Assembly (NCBI GenBank): GCA_041940305.1
Contig: JBGTSJ010000023.1
Location: 1-64,000 of the forward strand
Source: JBGTSJ01 sp041940305
GTDB taxonomy: Bacteria; Planctomycetota; Planctomycetia; Planctomycetales; Planctomycetaceae
DNA length: 64,000 nucleotides
Reading direction: 5' to 3'
The position numbers and the translations under genes are program-made. Below the pieces are notes generated by a model, which was not told the DNA's origin, did not search any database, and saw only the letters and a program-made list of their open reading frames with translations. Shown piece by piece: positions 17,970-26,195 of this stretch (positions are counted from its first letter, which is position 1; each line of letters opens with the position of its first letter).

Positions 17970-19263
17970 CGGACGGCGCCTCGGAAGCGACGGCGGGCAG
18001 ATCGGATCGGGACGCCATCACCCGCACCTTGCCGCGGCGATCGGCATCGATGACCTCGATCTCCCAGCCATGCCAGGTGATCCGGTCTCCCACCACCGGC
18101 AGGCGTTCCAATTCATCATGTAGCAGACCCGATACCGTCGTCAGACCGTCCACTGTCGGCTCGTAATCGGCTTTCAGCCTCTGGGCGAGATAGCGGAGCG
18201 AGGTGATCCCGTCGACGTGATACCGGCCAGGAGCGACTTCCAGCACCGGCTCGCGGCGCAGGAGTCTTCGCGCCCGGCTCGGCTGCGGCGCCAGCACCGT
18301 GTCCAGGATGTCCTCGTAGTTCACCACGCCGATGGTCTCGCCGTACTCGTTGACCACGACGGCGACGGGCGCGAAATCGTCCCGCATCTGTTCGAGGGCG
18401 TCCGCCAGCGTGGCGCACCAGGGGACGTGAATGACCGGCTCGGCCGCCCGCTCCAGATGACGGGCGTCAATGAACGACATGGAGCTCAGTCGCACCACCG
18501 CGGCAATCTCGTCCGGTCCCTTGTCGCGCAGGTAGAGGTAGTCCGTCTGCAGCAGCTGGCCTTCGATATCCGGGCGATGGACGGGCGTCGTCCAGGTTGT
18601 GTAATTCCCGCGCGGCCTCATCACTTCCTCGACAGTGATTTCCGACAGGTCCAGGATGTTGTGCAGCACCTGCTGCTCATGCCGGATCAGGTCCACGCCG
18701 GCATGCGACGACTCGATCGCCCTTTCGAGGTCCCCCACATCGAGATACGGCTCCTGCGGCAATCGCGGCCACACCGCGCGGCGAATGGCGGTCGCGATGC
18801 CGGAGAGCACCGGCGTCACTGGACGGGCCACCAGCATCGCGATCGTCAGCGGACCGCTCACGACCGCCGCGATGCTCCGCCGCAGCAGCACCGCGCCCCC
18901 CTTCGGCAGCACTTCACCAAAAATGATCAGCGCCGTGACACCCGCCAAACTCAGCAAGCCGGCCGCGGCGGTCTGACCGTGCAGGGCAAGGCGTCGTGCG
19001 GTCACGACACTCACGGTGAAATACGCCAGGTTGATCAACAGATTCCAGAACAGAATTGTCGTGAGGAGTCGTTCGGGGTCTCGCAGCAGTTCCACGACGC
19101 GCCGCTCGCCGGGCCGCCCCTTCTGCATGGCCCGCAACTCATCGCGCGAGAGATAGAACAGGCTGGTTTCGCTGGCCGAGAAGAAGCCGGACCCGGCCAT
19201 GAGCAGCAGCATCGCCAGCACGCCCGGAAGCCAGAGTGAACGCGCTTCGAGGAAATCGGACAT
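17962..19263 (-). CDS. CNNM/CorC/HlyC-type DUF21-CBS-CorC_HlyC protein
   Basis: The 433-residue protein is a full-length member: four-helix DUF21 domain (about residues 10-190; GSGFFSASETSLFYLSRDEL and IIFGEVLPKGGAVLLRRS), CBS pair with EVMRPRGNYTTW and VVVNEYGETIGVVNYEDIL, and a C-terminal CorC_HlyC domain (YHVDGITSLRYLAQRL, ending in VRVMAS). The family is associated with magnesium or cobalt efflux. It heads the minus-strand operon and is divergent from hemP, 272 bp away. Confidence 0.88.
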   Translation of the reverse strand: MSDFLEARSLWLPGVLAMLLLMAGSGFFSASETSLFYLSRDELRAMQKGRPGERRVVELLRDPERLLTTILFWNLLINLAYFTVSVVTARRLALHGQTAAAGLLSLAGVTALIIFGEVLPKGGAVLLRRSIAAVVSGPLTIAMLVARPVTPVLSGIATAIRRAVWPRLPQEPYLDVGDLERAIESSHAGVDLIRHEQQVLHNILDLSEITVEEVMRPRGNYTTWTTPVHRPDIEGQLLQTDYLYLRDKGPDEIAAVVRLSSMSFIDARHLERAAEPVIHVPWCATLADALEQMRDDFAPVAVVVNEYGETIGVVNYEDILDTVLAPQPSRARRLLRREPVLEVAPGRYHVDGITSLRYLAQRLKADYEPTVDGLTTVSGLLHDELERLPVVGDRITWHGWEIEVIDADRRGKVRVMASRSDLPAVASEAPSDV

Positions 19264-19435
19264 CGCTGCGGGCGCGGTCGGCGGTGATCGCGACGGGGGC
19301 GGCTGTGGTCAATTACCGGGGGGCACTGTATCGGGGTGGTCCGGCAGATGCGACAGGTGGGCGTCGAGGGCATCGCCAGTCCGAGCTGGTTCCATGAACG
19401 ATTCCATTGTGAGGGGACTGGCCATTTCGGATCAA

Positions 19436-19464
19436 TTGACACTGAGTCTCAATTGCAGTAGATT
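19436..19464 (+). promoter_or_regulatory. hemP promoter overlapped by a Fur-box-like palindrome
   Basis: TTGACA (19436-19441), a 17-base spacer and TAGATT (19459-19464) make a near-consensus sigma70 promoter 72 bases before the hemP ATG. The 17-base imperfect palindrome TTGACACTGAGTCTCAA (19436-19452, 14 of 17 positions self-complementary) covers the -35 element. It has the size, symmetry and outer TTGA/TCAA arms of Fur-family operators. Iron-dependent repression is inferred. Confidence 0.65.
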
Positions 19465-19535
19465 CCTGCCATTTGCCAGCCAAAACCTTCACCACCATCG
19501 TTCGGGGGTCGAACCGGTTGAGCCAGCACGCACCC

Positions 19536-19733
19536 ATGGCGGAGTGCCTTGTGACTGAACTCACCGATCGCCGACCTGATGTGCCGCAACACAACGACCC
19601 CGGCCCCGGCGGGACACCCGTCGTGCGCTCTGAAGACTTGCTGCAGGGACACCGCGAAGTCGCCATCCAGCACGGCGAAGAGGTTTACCGGCTGCGGGTC
19701 ACCAAGACTGGCAAGCTGATCCTCAACAAGTAA
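19536..19733 (+). CDS. hemP: Hemin uptake protein HemP
   Basis: This 65-residue protein ends in the HemP signature: VVRSEDLLQGHREVAIQHG followed by EEVYRLRVTKTGKLILNK. HemP proteins are small cytoplasmic factors next to heme/iron uptake genes, and in some bacteria they activate the heme receptor gene. The ATG at 19536 gives the normal family length; a longer frame from 19473 would include the leader. No TonB receptor or heme transporter lies nearby, so it is an orphan copy. Expression is probably iron-controlled through the upstream palindrome. Confidence 0.88.
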   Translation: MAECLVTELTDRRPDVPQHNDPGPGGTPVVRSEDLLQGHREVAIQHGEEVYRLRVTKTGKLILNK

Positions 19734-19858
19734 GTTGGAATACCGGCTTCAGCCTGCCCCCGCTGGGCATTCGTTGATGAGCGGCATGGACGGTGAGCCG
19801 TGACGCCCAAGTTCAGGGCGACAGCCTGAAGGCTGGACACCAACGACCGAAGTCAGTG

Positions 19859-20671
19859 CTACTCCGGCGGAGTGAAACGGAATCGGCGGCACTGGCGGTA
19901 GAAGGTGAGCGGGTTCTCGTAGACGATCTTGCGGATCTTGGCCTCGCTGTGGCCGCGTTTGCGCATTTCCTGGATGAAGTCGGGGACGGCCAGCGGATTG
20001 GAGGGGCCCCAGTCTCCGGCGGAGTTCACCATGATCCGCTCATCGCCGTAACGCTCAATGATGTCGGCCGCGCGGGCCGGCGTGCACTTGGTCGTGGGGT
20101 AGAGGGTCATCGCGCACCAGAAGCCCCCTTCCAGCGCCAGCCGCACGGTGTGCTCTTCGACGTGATCGACGAGCACACGCTCCGGTGGGAGATCGCTCCG
20201 CTCTTGGAGCATATCGATGATCATCCGCGTCCCCTTGTATTTGTCCTGCAGGTGGGGCGTATGGATGAGCACCAGCTCATTCAACTTTGCCGCCAGCTCC
20301 AGGTGCTCGCGGAAGATCGTCGATTCGTTCTTCGTGTTCTTGTTGAGTCCGATCTCCCCCACCCCCAGCACGCCGGTGCGCTCAATGAACTCGGGGATCA
20401 TTTTGATGACTTCGCGCGACAGCTCGACGTTCTCCGCCTCTTTGGCGTTGATGCACAGCCAGGTGTAATGCTGGATGCCGCTCCAACTCGCCCGCTTGGG
20501 CTCGAACTCGATGAGCTGCTTGAAGTAGTCGCGGAAGCCGTCCACGGAGCCGCGGTCGAACCCGGCCCAGAACGCAGGCTCGCTCATGGCGACGCAGCCC
20601 ATGCGGGCCATCCGCTCGTAGTCGTCGGTGACGCGGGACACCATGTGGACGTGGGGGTCGATGAAATACAT
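19859..20671 (-). CDS. TatD-family metal-dependent hydrolase, EboB-like
   Basis: The 270-residue protein is a TIM-barrel amidohydrolase of the TatD group. Metal ligands are H7 and H9 in FIDPHVHM, the glutamate in LGVGEIGLNK, the histidines in VLIHTPHLQ and LVDHVEE, and the aspartate in NSAGDWG. The segments TDDYERMARMGCVAMSEPAF and KIVYENPLTFY resemble the hydrolase (EboB) of cyanobacterial ebo clusters, which support precursor export. No other ebo gene is visible here, so that role is only a suggestion. It lies downstream of two small unknown genes on the same strand. Confidence 0.82.
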   Translation of the reverse strand: MYFIDPHVHMVSRVTDDYERMARMGCVAMSEPAFWAGFDRGSVDGFRDYFKQLIEFEPKRASWSGIQHYTWLCINAKEAENVELSREVIKMIPEFIERTGVLGVGEIGLNKNTKNESTIFREHLELAAKLNELVLIHTPHLQDKYKGTRMIIDMLQERSDLPPERVLVDHVEEHTVRLALEGGFWCAMTLYPTTKCTPARAADIIERYGDERIMVNSAGDWGPSNPLAVPDFIQEMRKRGHSEAKIRKIVYENPLTFYRQCRRFRFTPPE

Positions 20672-20720
20672 GGCGGAAGCTGGAGGTGAGTAGTGGAGGG
20701 AGTGAGTGGTGAGTGGTGAG

Positions 20721-20891
20721 TCAGGCGCCCTCGATCAGATCGTAGATGCAGTTCCCGTCCCGGGGCGGGATCTCCAGTTCACCTTCAATCACGACGCGCG
20801 CGGGGAGCCTCGTCGCCTGCTGCGAACGGCGGGGGACGCTGCGCTGCGTTGTGTGGCGCTTCAGTGATGTCGCCGATCCGCGTCCGCTCAT
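20721..20891 (-). CDS. 56-residue protein of unknown function, ATGA-coupled
   Basis: This small gene starts with an ATG that overlaps the stop of the upstream 82-residue gene (ATGA, 20888-20891). The first half is basic (SLKRHTTQRSVPRRS). The second half is ordered-looking (ARVVIEGELEIPPRDGNC, then IYDLIEGA). The coupling and the strand-like C-terminus support a real protein. I do not recognise the family. It is followed after 49 bp by the TatD gene. Confidence 0.6.
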   Translation of the reverse strand: MSGRGSATSLKRHTTQRSVPRRSQQATRLPARVVIEGELEIPPRDGNCIYDLIEGA

Positions 20892-21136
20892 CGGTTCCAT
20901 CCCGGCTGGTAGTCGTCGCTGAAGAGCATCTGGAGGCGTTCGGCGCGGGCGTCGCCGGCGGATTGCAAGATCTGCAGCGCTTCCTGAAACTGCTGCAGGC
21001 GGGCGTCGCCGCGGACCTGCTGATAGGCGTCGGACCGTTCGATGCGGTCGAGCGCGGCGGCGAGATCCAGCAGGCCGCAGCGAATCTCGAGGTAGTGCCG
21101 GTCGAGAACCTGGGAAGCTGTTTGAGTTGTCGCCAC
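20888..21136 (-). CDS. 82-residue helical protein of unknown function
   Basis: The frame encodes a charged, helical protein (LDRHYLEIRCGLLDLAAALD, then DARLQQFQEALQILQ, ending FSDDYQPGWNR). The GTG at 21136 is preferred because GGAG lies seven bases upstream; an ATG at 21184 would add 16 residues. It is translationally coupled to the following 56-residue gene. I recognise no family. Confidence 0.6.
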   Translation of the reverse strand: MATTQTASQVLDRHYLEIRCGLLDLAAALDRIERSDAYQQVRGDARLQQFQEALQILQSAGDARAERLQMLFSDDYQPGWNR

Positions 21137-21536
21137 GGTTTCACTCCGGACTGAAGAGTCGAACCGGACCAGCGTCGGGATCAACGCGGTCCGTCCAGTT
21201 CAGTGTCGGAGCCTCCGCCGGCGAATTCAAGCGCGAGGTTCGATCGGCAGTCGGCGGCGGTGATTCATTCCGGGGAATGCCAGGAGTTCAGTGTTCCCGG
21301 TCGACGATTCGCCCGATTCGAAGGCGTTGCATGTGCAATCACGCTTGTGTCGCCCCGGCGGGGCTTTTCGCTGCGGGAATGAACAGGTCCGGGGGCTTGC
21401 GCCCCGGCTACATTCTGTCGCCCCTTGCGGGGCTTATGACCGCGTCCCCTGATGGAGTTGGCTCGGCAGGAGCCTCGCCCTCCCGGTTCTGAAACCACTT
21501 CTAAATCTAGATATCCCCGCGGCGGTTGGCTGGGGA
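21137..21536. other. Intergenic region with paired GC-rich repeats
   Basis: These 400 bases between lptB and the 82-residue gene hold no convincing gene. They contain two related units, TGTCGCCCCGGCGGGGCTT (21348-21366) and TGTCGCCCCTTGCGGGGCTT (21416-21435), each a small hairpin, with GGGGGCTTGCGCCCC (21391-21405) between. They look like a dispersed intergenic repeat. Confidence 0.5.
21348..21435. repeat. Two-copy REP-like hairpin unit
   Basis: The copies at 21348-21366 and 21416-21435 share TGTCGCCCC followed by GCGGGGCTT. The first hairpin (GCCCC, GGC, GGGGC) runs into TTTT on the plus strand and could act as a weak terminator. Confidence 0.5.
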
Positions 21537-22358
21537 TCACGCGGCGATGGCCCGGGGGACGTCTTCGTCGTCCTGCTCGTCATCCGATTGCCGGTCGTCG
21601 GACCGGTAGCTGGACTTCTGGTCGATGATGGACGAGGCGTCGAAGCGCTTGCCGAAGTAGAGGTCCTGGGCGATCGGGTCGCTGAGCACCGTTTCCGCAT
21701 CTCCGCTGACCACGACGTTGCCGTGGCAGACGATGTAGTTGCGGTCGGTGATCGTGAGCGTCTCGCGCTCGCGGTGATCGGTCAGCAGCACGGCGATTCC
21801 GCTGTCCCGCATGTCGGAGATGATGTCCTGGATGTCGTTGATCGCGCGGGGGTCGATGCCGGTGAACGGTTCATCGAGCAGGATGATCTTGGGACGGCTG
21901 GCGAGGCAGCGGGCGATCTCCAGCCTGCGCCGCTCGCCGCCGGACAGCGTGGATGCGGTCTGCCGCCGTTTGTCGGAGAGGCCGAACTTCTCCAGCAGCT
22001 CGTCGATGATCTCCCGCCGTTCCACGCGGCTGTAGGGGAGAAACTCCAGGATCGCGAGGATGTTCTGCTCGACGCTGAGCTTGACGAAGATGCTCTGGTC
22101 CTGCGGCAGGTAGCCCATGCCGTGGCGGGCACGCTGGTACATCGGCCAGTCGGTGACCTCCTCGCCGTTGAGCAGGACGGTCCCCTCGGTGGGCGCGATC
22201 AGCCCGCACGCCATCCGGAAGGTGGTCGTCTTTCCGGCGCCGTTGGGACCGAGCAGTCCCACGATCTCGGCGTGATCCACTTCGAGCGACACGCCGTCCA
22301 CGGCGCGCTTGCCGCCGGGGTAGACCTTGACCAGATTGTCGCACTGCAGCAATGCCAT
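21537..22358 (-). CDS. lptB: LPS export ABC transporter ATPase LptB
   Basis: The 273-residue cytoplasmic ATPase powers lipopolysaccharide extraction with LptF/LptG. Visible motifs are Walker A (GLLGPNGAGKTTTFRM), Q-loop region (MGYLPQDQSIFVKLSVEQN, typical of LptB), ABC signature (STLSGGERRRLEIAR), Walker B (IILLDEPFTGIDP) and the switch histidine in LLTDHRERETL. A tail of about 30 residues rich in Ser, Asp and Arg extends beyond the usual LptB end. The start 22358 follows GGAGG by eight bases. It follows two signal peptidase genes; lptA, lptC, lptF and lptG are not nearby. Confidence 0.93.
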   Translation of the reverse strand: MALLQCDNLVKVYPGGKRAVDGVSLEVDHAEIVGLLGPNGAGKTTTFRMACGLIAPTEGTVLLNGEEVTDWPMYQRARHGMGYLPQDQSIFVKLSVEQNILAILEFLPYSRVERREIIDELLEKFGLSDKRRQTASTLSGGERRRLEIARCLASRPKIILLDEPFTGIDPRAINDIQDIISDMRDSGIAVLLTDHRERETLTITDRNYIVCHGNVVVSGDAETVLSDPIAQDLYFGKRFDASSIIDQKSSYRSDDRQSDDEQDDEDVPRAIAA

Positions 22359-22383
22359 TGCGTCGTCCTCCATGACTTCAGAG

Positions 22384-22453
22384 GCCGGAGATCAGAGGTC
22401 AGAAACCAGTGAACCAGTCTTTGACCTATTCTGTCCTCTGTCCTCTGACCTCT
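22384..22453. repeat. Inverted repeat built of AGAGGTCAG units
   Basis: AGAGGTCAG (22394-22402) and its inverse CTGACCTCT (22445-22453) flank a TTTGACC and CTGTCCTCTGTCCTCTG stretch between lptB and the signal peptidase gene. The same AGAGGTCAG unit occurs twice inside the PSD1 coding sequence at 44622-44640. Confidence 0.55.
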
Positions 22454-22456
22454 GCT

Positions 22457-24322
22457 CTACCGTATCCTCTGCATCCGCCCCACCTGCGGGTAGAAGGGGA
22501 CCGTGTACTTTGGATAGTCGTCCACCGAGACGTACCCGTCTCCGCCGGGTCCGCTGTATTGTGCGCGATGGGGCCAGACGCTGTAGCCTTCCCCGCCGTT
22601 GAGGAAGGGGACGCCATGCGGCCAGTAAATGTAGAACGCCTTGCCGACGAGGTAATCCCGCGGGACGGTCTGCTGTGACGTCCACAGGCGGCTGTCGCTA
22701 CTGCGGGGACTGTTGTCTCCGAGCGCCAGATAGTGATCCTCGCCGATCTCCAGGTCGAGCTGGTCATAGTCGAGCGCGCGATCGACGTAGATGGAGGCCC
22801 ATGCTTCCGGATCGTGCAGGTTATCGACGAGGCGCCGGCGGTACGCTGACGGATCGCGATTGTTCGACTCGGCGCGGTAGTAGATGTCCCGTTCCAGCAG
22901 GAGTTCAGAGACTTCCGCGGCCACGCCCTTAACGGCGATGCCGACGGGGGTGAGGTCGGCCGCCGTGGGCAGGTTGTTCTCCGTGGCGGGGCGGGCGTAC
23001 ATCGCTCCCTCGCCGAAGTCGACCAGGTCGCCGTCGACCCAGACGCAGAGGCGGTCGTCCACGTTGGCAAAACGGACGTCGTACGTGCCGGGACCGTCGA
23101 TGTCGGTCTCCGCGGTCGCGAGCACCTGCTCTTCGACGCCCGCACCGACGGCCCGACCGTGAATCAAGGACGCCTCGCCGGTCGCCGGTTTGATCAGGCA
23201 GCGGTACCGGTGCACGCCGTCGACCAGCTCGAGCAGGATCTCGGCGTTGTCTGCCACTTCGTCAATTTTGAGTTCGAATGTGACCGTCAGATCGCTGACC
23301 CAGAACGGTCCGTAATCGACTTCGCTGGCGCGGGACGCCTCGCGGCCGCCGTCGGCGGTATAGGCGTTGTAGCCGCAAAGGTCGGAAATCAGTCGGGCCA
23401 TCGGTTCGAGCGAACGTCCGGCGGCGAACTCCTCCCAGTCCGAGGGGCGAGGCAGATAGTTGCGGTATCGCAGCCACGTTTCGTCAGGCGTCGCCGAGAC
23501 ACGATAGCGGCGGGACTCGCCGTCATCTTCGAGCGTCCAGCCGTCCGCCGAGTCGGCCCAGCCGGCGAGCAGGGGCTGATCTCCCGACGGCGTCATGCCG
23601 CGCCAGCGCTCGGGCCAACCGGCGGCGATCAGTTCGCGCGGCGGATGGGCGTCGTCGTACACCGGCAGCTGAATCATCCGCTGCTTGTCGGGAGAGTCCT
23701 TGCGGAGGATCTGCTCGGCCGGATCGCCCTGGGTGTCCCACAGATACAGGTCCCCCTGCTTGATGCGGATCGTTTCGTTGGGGAGGCCGACCAGCCGCTT
23801 GATGTAGTTCGTCTCCGGATGCTCCGGCCATTTAAAGACGAACACGTCGAAGCGGTCCGGGTCGCCGAACTCGTACGGGTACTTGTTGACGAGGATGCGA
23901 TCGCCGTTGAAGGCGAGCTTCTCTTCGAGTTTGCTGTTCTCAAGTCCGCAGTTCGGGCAGATGGCGGACTTGATCCGGGGGCCTCCCAGGTAATCGCCGT
24001 CCGAGTCGACGCTCCAGTTGAGGTAGCCGGTATCGGGGTCCACCTCGTCACTGGCACCGACAATGATGCGGTAGCCGCATTGCTCGCAGTCGCACTCCTT
24101 GTGACGGCCGAACAGGGTGGGCGCCATGGAGCCGGTGGGGATGACGAACGCCTCCGCTTCGAACGTGCGGAACAGGAACGCCAGCACGAAAGCGAAGACG
24201 ATCGACTCCAGCGTGTCGCGCCAGCTCTCCTTCGGCCGGGGGGGAGGGGTCGCGGACTTGGCGTCTCCCGCCGGGGGGCCAACGGGGACGGGAGCGGGAG
24301 GAGTGGTCTCAGATTTGGACAT
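22457..24322 (-). CDS. lepB: Oversized type I signal peptidase (copy 1) with inserted domain
   Basis: Signal peptidase I cleaves signal peptides at the outer face of the inner membrane. At 621 residues it is two to three times the usual length. One N-terminal helix (about 38-52) is followed by the catalytic serine S65 in IPTGSMAPTL and the catalytic lysine K175 in NYIKRLVGLPNE. Between them lie cysteines at about 77, 79, 82, 122 and 125 (CDCEQCGY, CPNCG), a probable zinc ribbon. About 300 residues separate the lysine from the final GDNSPRSSDSRLW box, including a beta-rich, lectin/LamG-like stretch (DLTVTFELKIDEVADNAEIL). It lies 29 bp downstream of the second copy. Confidence 0.9.
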   Translation of the reverse strand: MSKSETTPPAPVPVGPPAGDAKSATPPPRPKESWRDTLESIVFAFVLAFLFRTFEAEAFVIPTGSMAPTLFGRHKECDCEQCGYRIIVGASDEVDPDTGYLNWSVDSDGDYLGGPRIKSAICPNCGLENSKLEEKLAFNGDRILVNKYPYEFGDPDRFDVFVFKWPEHPETNYIKRLVGLPNETIRIKQGDLYLWDTQGDPAEQILRKDSPDKQRMIQLPVYDDAHPPRELIAAGWPERWRGMTPSGDQPLLAGWADSADGWTLEDDGESRRYRVSATPDETWLRYRNYLPRPSDWEEFAAGRSLEPMARLISDLCGYNAYTADGGREASRASEVDYGPFWVSDLTVTFELKIDEVADNAEILLELVDGVHRYRCLIKPATGEASLIHGRAVGAGVEEQVLATAETDIDGPGTYDVRFANVDDRLCVWVDGDLVDFGEGAMYARPATENNLPTAADLTPVGIAVKGVAAEVSELLLERDIYYRAESNNRDPSAYRRRLVDNLHDPEAWASIYVDRALDYDQLDLEIGEDHYLALGDNSPRSSDSRLWTSQQTVPRDYLVGKAFYIYWPHGVPFLNGGEGYSVWPHRAQYSGPGGDGYVSVDDYPKYTVPFYPQVGRMQRIR

Positions 24323-24351
24323 CGCGGATAGAGCCCGTTCCGTGCGTCGGG

Positions 24352-26088
24352 TCAGCGAATATAGCGGATGCGCGAAAAGTCGGGAACGCGGATCGACCGC
24401 CGCTCACCCCCCCATTCTAGCGAACCCGGCCGCGAGGGCAGGTGCACAATCAGCGGTTTTCCAATGAGCATTTCCTGCGGCACTCCCACCCGCTCCCAGT
24501 GACGGCTGTCCACCGACACCGCACTGTTATCCCCCAGCATGAAGTATTCCCCCGGCCCGACCTCGAAATCGCGGTTCTCTCCGTCCTCGGCCGGCCGGTA
24601 GTAAACGTCCCGGTAGAGCACCAGATGCTCGGCCGTGACATCGGCCCCCTGGGCGCCGAACCGGACGGGTCGCCGCAACGGTGCGGCGACGGACAGATCG
24701 TCGTCCAGCAGGAGGGGTTCCAAGACGAGTTCGTCGTCGATCGCCACGAGCAACTGCCGGTCGAAAGTGGAGACGGTCAGCTGGAATGGAACGGACCTCC
24801 GCAGCGACCGGAGGACCGCGGTGCGAACGGGCTCCGCGGAGTCGTCCACCCGCACGCGCACCTCGGCCGCTCCGAAGTCCACCTCCACGTCGAACACCTG
24901 CGAGCCGTCCGTGATCTCGACGGCGAAGACGCCCGCCCCTCCCGACCACGTAAGCGTCAGCTCCAGCATCAGATCGTGGACCGGAAAGGTATCCGCCGCG
25001 GCGGGTTCCGGGTTGTAGGCGAGTGCATCGGTGATGGGGGCGACGTGTGACTCCCGATAGAGCCGCCACACCGCGTCCTGGAACTCTTCGCTATCGCTGG
25101 CGGCTTCCCACCGCTCCCACTGCGGCCACGCCAGCGCTCCGTAGCACATCAGCCGTCCGCGCTGCTGATCGTATTCGAGTTGCGAGAGGAGCGGATTCGG
25201 CGGCGACAGACCCTCAGGCCAGTCCGCCAGTTCCACCTCGGTATCGTGCGTGCCGCCGCGGCGGATCCAGTGCCGGTACGTCACCCACTCCATTGGCCGG
25301 GTGGCGTTCGGAGCCAGCGTGCCGCCGGTCTGGCCGGACCGCCGGAAGACGAACCGGCTGCCGTCGGCCTGCCAGCTGGAATTCGTCGCGACGATCCAGC
25401 GCGGCTGCCAGTCGGGATCGTCGTCGTCGGGGAGTTCATCGTGGACGGTGAGGGGGATGCGCGTCCCCAGCTGCGCGGTGAAGGGCTTGCGCTGCAACTC
25501 GCCGTTCGCGAAGACTTCGCCCCGGCGCAGTTCAATCCGCTCACCCGGCAGTCCGGCCACGCGCTTGACGTAGGCCATGGTGGCGTCGGACGGATTGCGA
25601 AACACGGCCACCTCCCACCGCCGCGGACCGGTCTGCTGCAGGAGCCGGCGCCAGGCGAACGCGTCCTTGTGCACGAGGAGCTGGTCCCCTTCCGTGCGCG
25701 GCAGGGAGTCGATCCCCAGTCCAGACTTGCCGCAGTTCGGGCAGGCGAGGGTCTCCGCGGACGACTCACTGATGGTCGCGGCCGTCGGACCGGCAGCCTG
25801 CGCGACACGGGATTCTGCCGCCGGTTCGTCGGCGGTCAACGGGACGCCGTACGCGAAGACATGTCGGCAGGCGGGACAAACGATGCTCCGGTGATAGCCC
25901 AGCAGGCAGGGGGCCATCGACCCGGTGGAGATCATGTAGCCTTCGAGCGCGAAGGCCCGGAACAGCGTGACGGCGAGGGCCAGCAGCACCAGCCACTCGG
26001 TGAGGGCGCGCAGTCCGCGCTGGCGCGGCGGTTCATTCGTCCGCGCCGGACGTGGGGTGGACGGCGGCAGTGCGCGGGGTACGGCCAA
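24352..26088 (-). CDS. Oversized type I signal peptidase (copy 2) with inserted domain
   Basis: The 578-residue paralogue has one N-terminal helix (about 30-48), catalytic S57 in ISTGSMAPCL and catalytic K175 in AYVKRVAGLPGE. Cysteine pairs CPAC (71, 74) and CPNC (116, 119) suggest a zinc ribbon between the two. A long beta-rich insertion (DLMLELTLTWSGGAGVFAVE, VPFQLTVSTFDRQLLVAIDD) precedes the terminal GEYFMLGDNSAVSVDSRHW box. Both catalytic residues are present, so it should be active. The tandem arrangement and shared design indicate duplication followed by strong divergence. Confidence 0.9.
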   Translation of the reverse strand: MAVPRALPPSTPRPARTNEPPRQRGLRALTEWLVLLALAVTLFRAFALEGYMISTGSMAPCLLGYHRSIVCPACRHVFAYGVPLTADEPAAESRVAQAAGPTAATISESSAETLACPNCGKSGLGIDSLPRTEGDQLLVHKDAFAWRRLLQQTGPRRWEVAVFRNPSDATMAYVKRVAGLPGERIELRRGEVFANGELQRKPFTAQLGTRIPLTVHDELPDDDDPDWQPRWIVATNSSWQADGSRFVFRRSGQTGGTLAPNATRPMEWVTYRHWIRRGGTHDTEVELADWPEGLSPPNPLLSQLEYDQQRGRLMCYGALAWPQWERWEAASDSEEFQDAVWRLYRESHVAPITDALAYNPEPAAADTFPVHDLMLELTLTWSGGAGVFAVEITDGSQVFDVEVDFGAAEVRVRVDDSAEPVRTAVLRSLRRSVPFQLTVSTFDRQLLVAIDDELVLEPLLLDDDLSVAAPLRRPVRFGAQGADVTAEHLVLYRDVYYRPAEDGENRDFEVGPGEYFMLGDNSAVSVDSRHWERVGVPQEMLIGKPLIVHLPSRPGSLEWGGERRSIRVPDFSRIRYIR

Positions 26089-26174
26089 GGAGTCGGCTCA
26101 ATCGAATCAGCCCGGGACAACGGGATTCTAGAGCAAATGGCCCGATCATGGGGATGCCGTTCTCACGCACGAGT

Positions 26175-26193
26175 GGCGGGGTTTAACCCCGCC
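26175..26193. repeat. Palindromic repeat GGCGGGGTT-T-AACCCCGCC (copy A)
   Basis: Perfect 9-base arms around one central base lie between gltX and the signal peptidase gene. A second perfect copy occurs at 29311-29333 and a degenerate one at 30271-30296. Confidence 0.7.
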
Positions 26194-26195
26194 GT

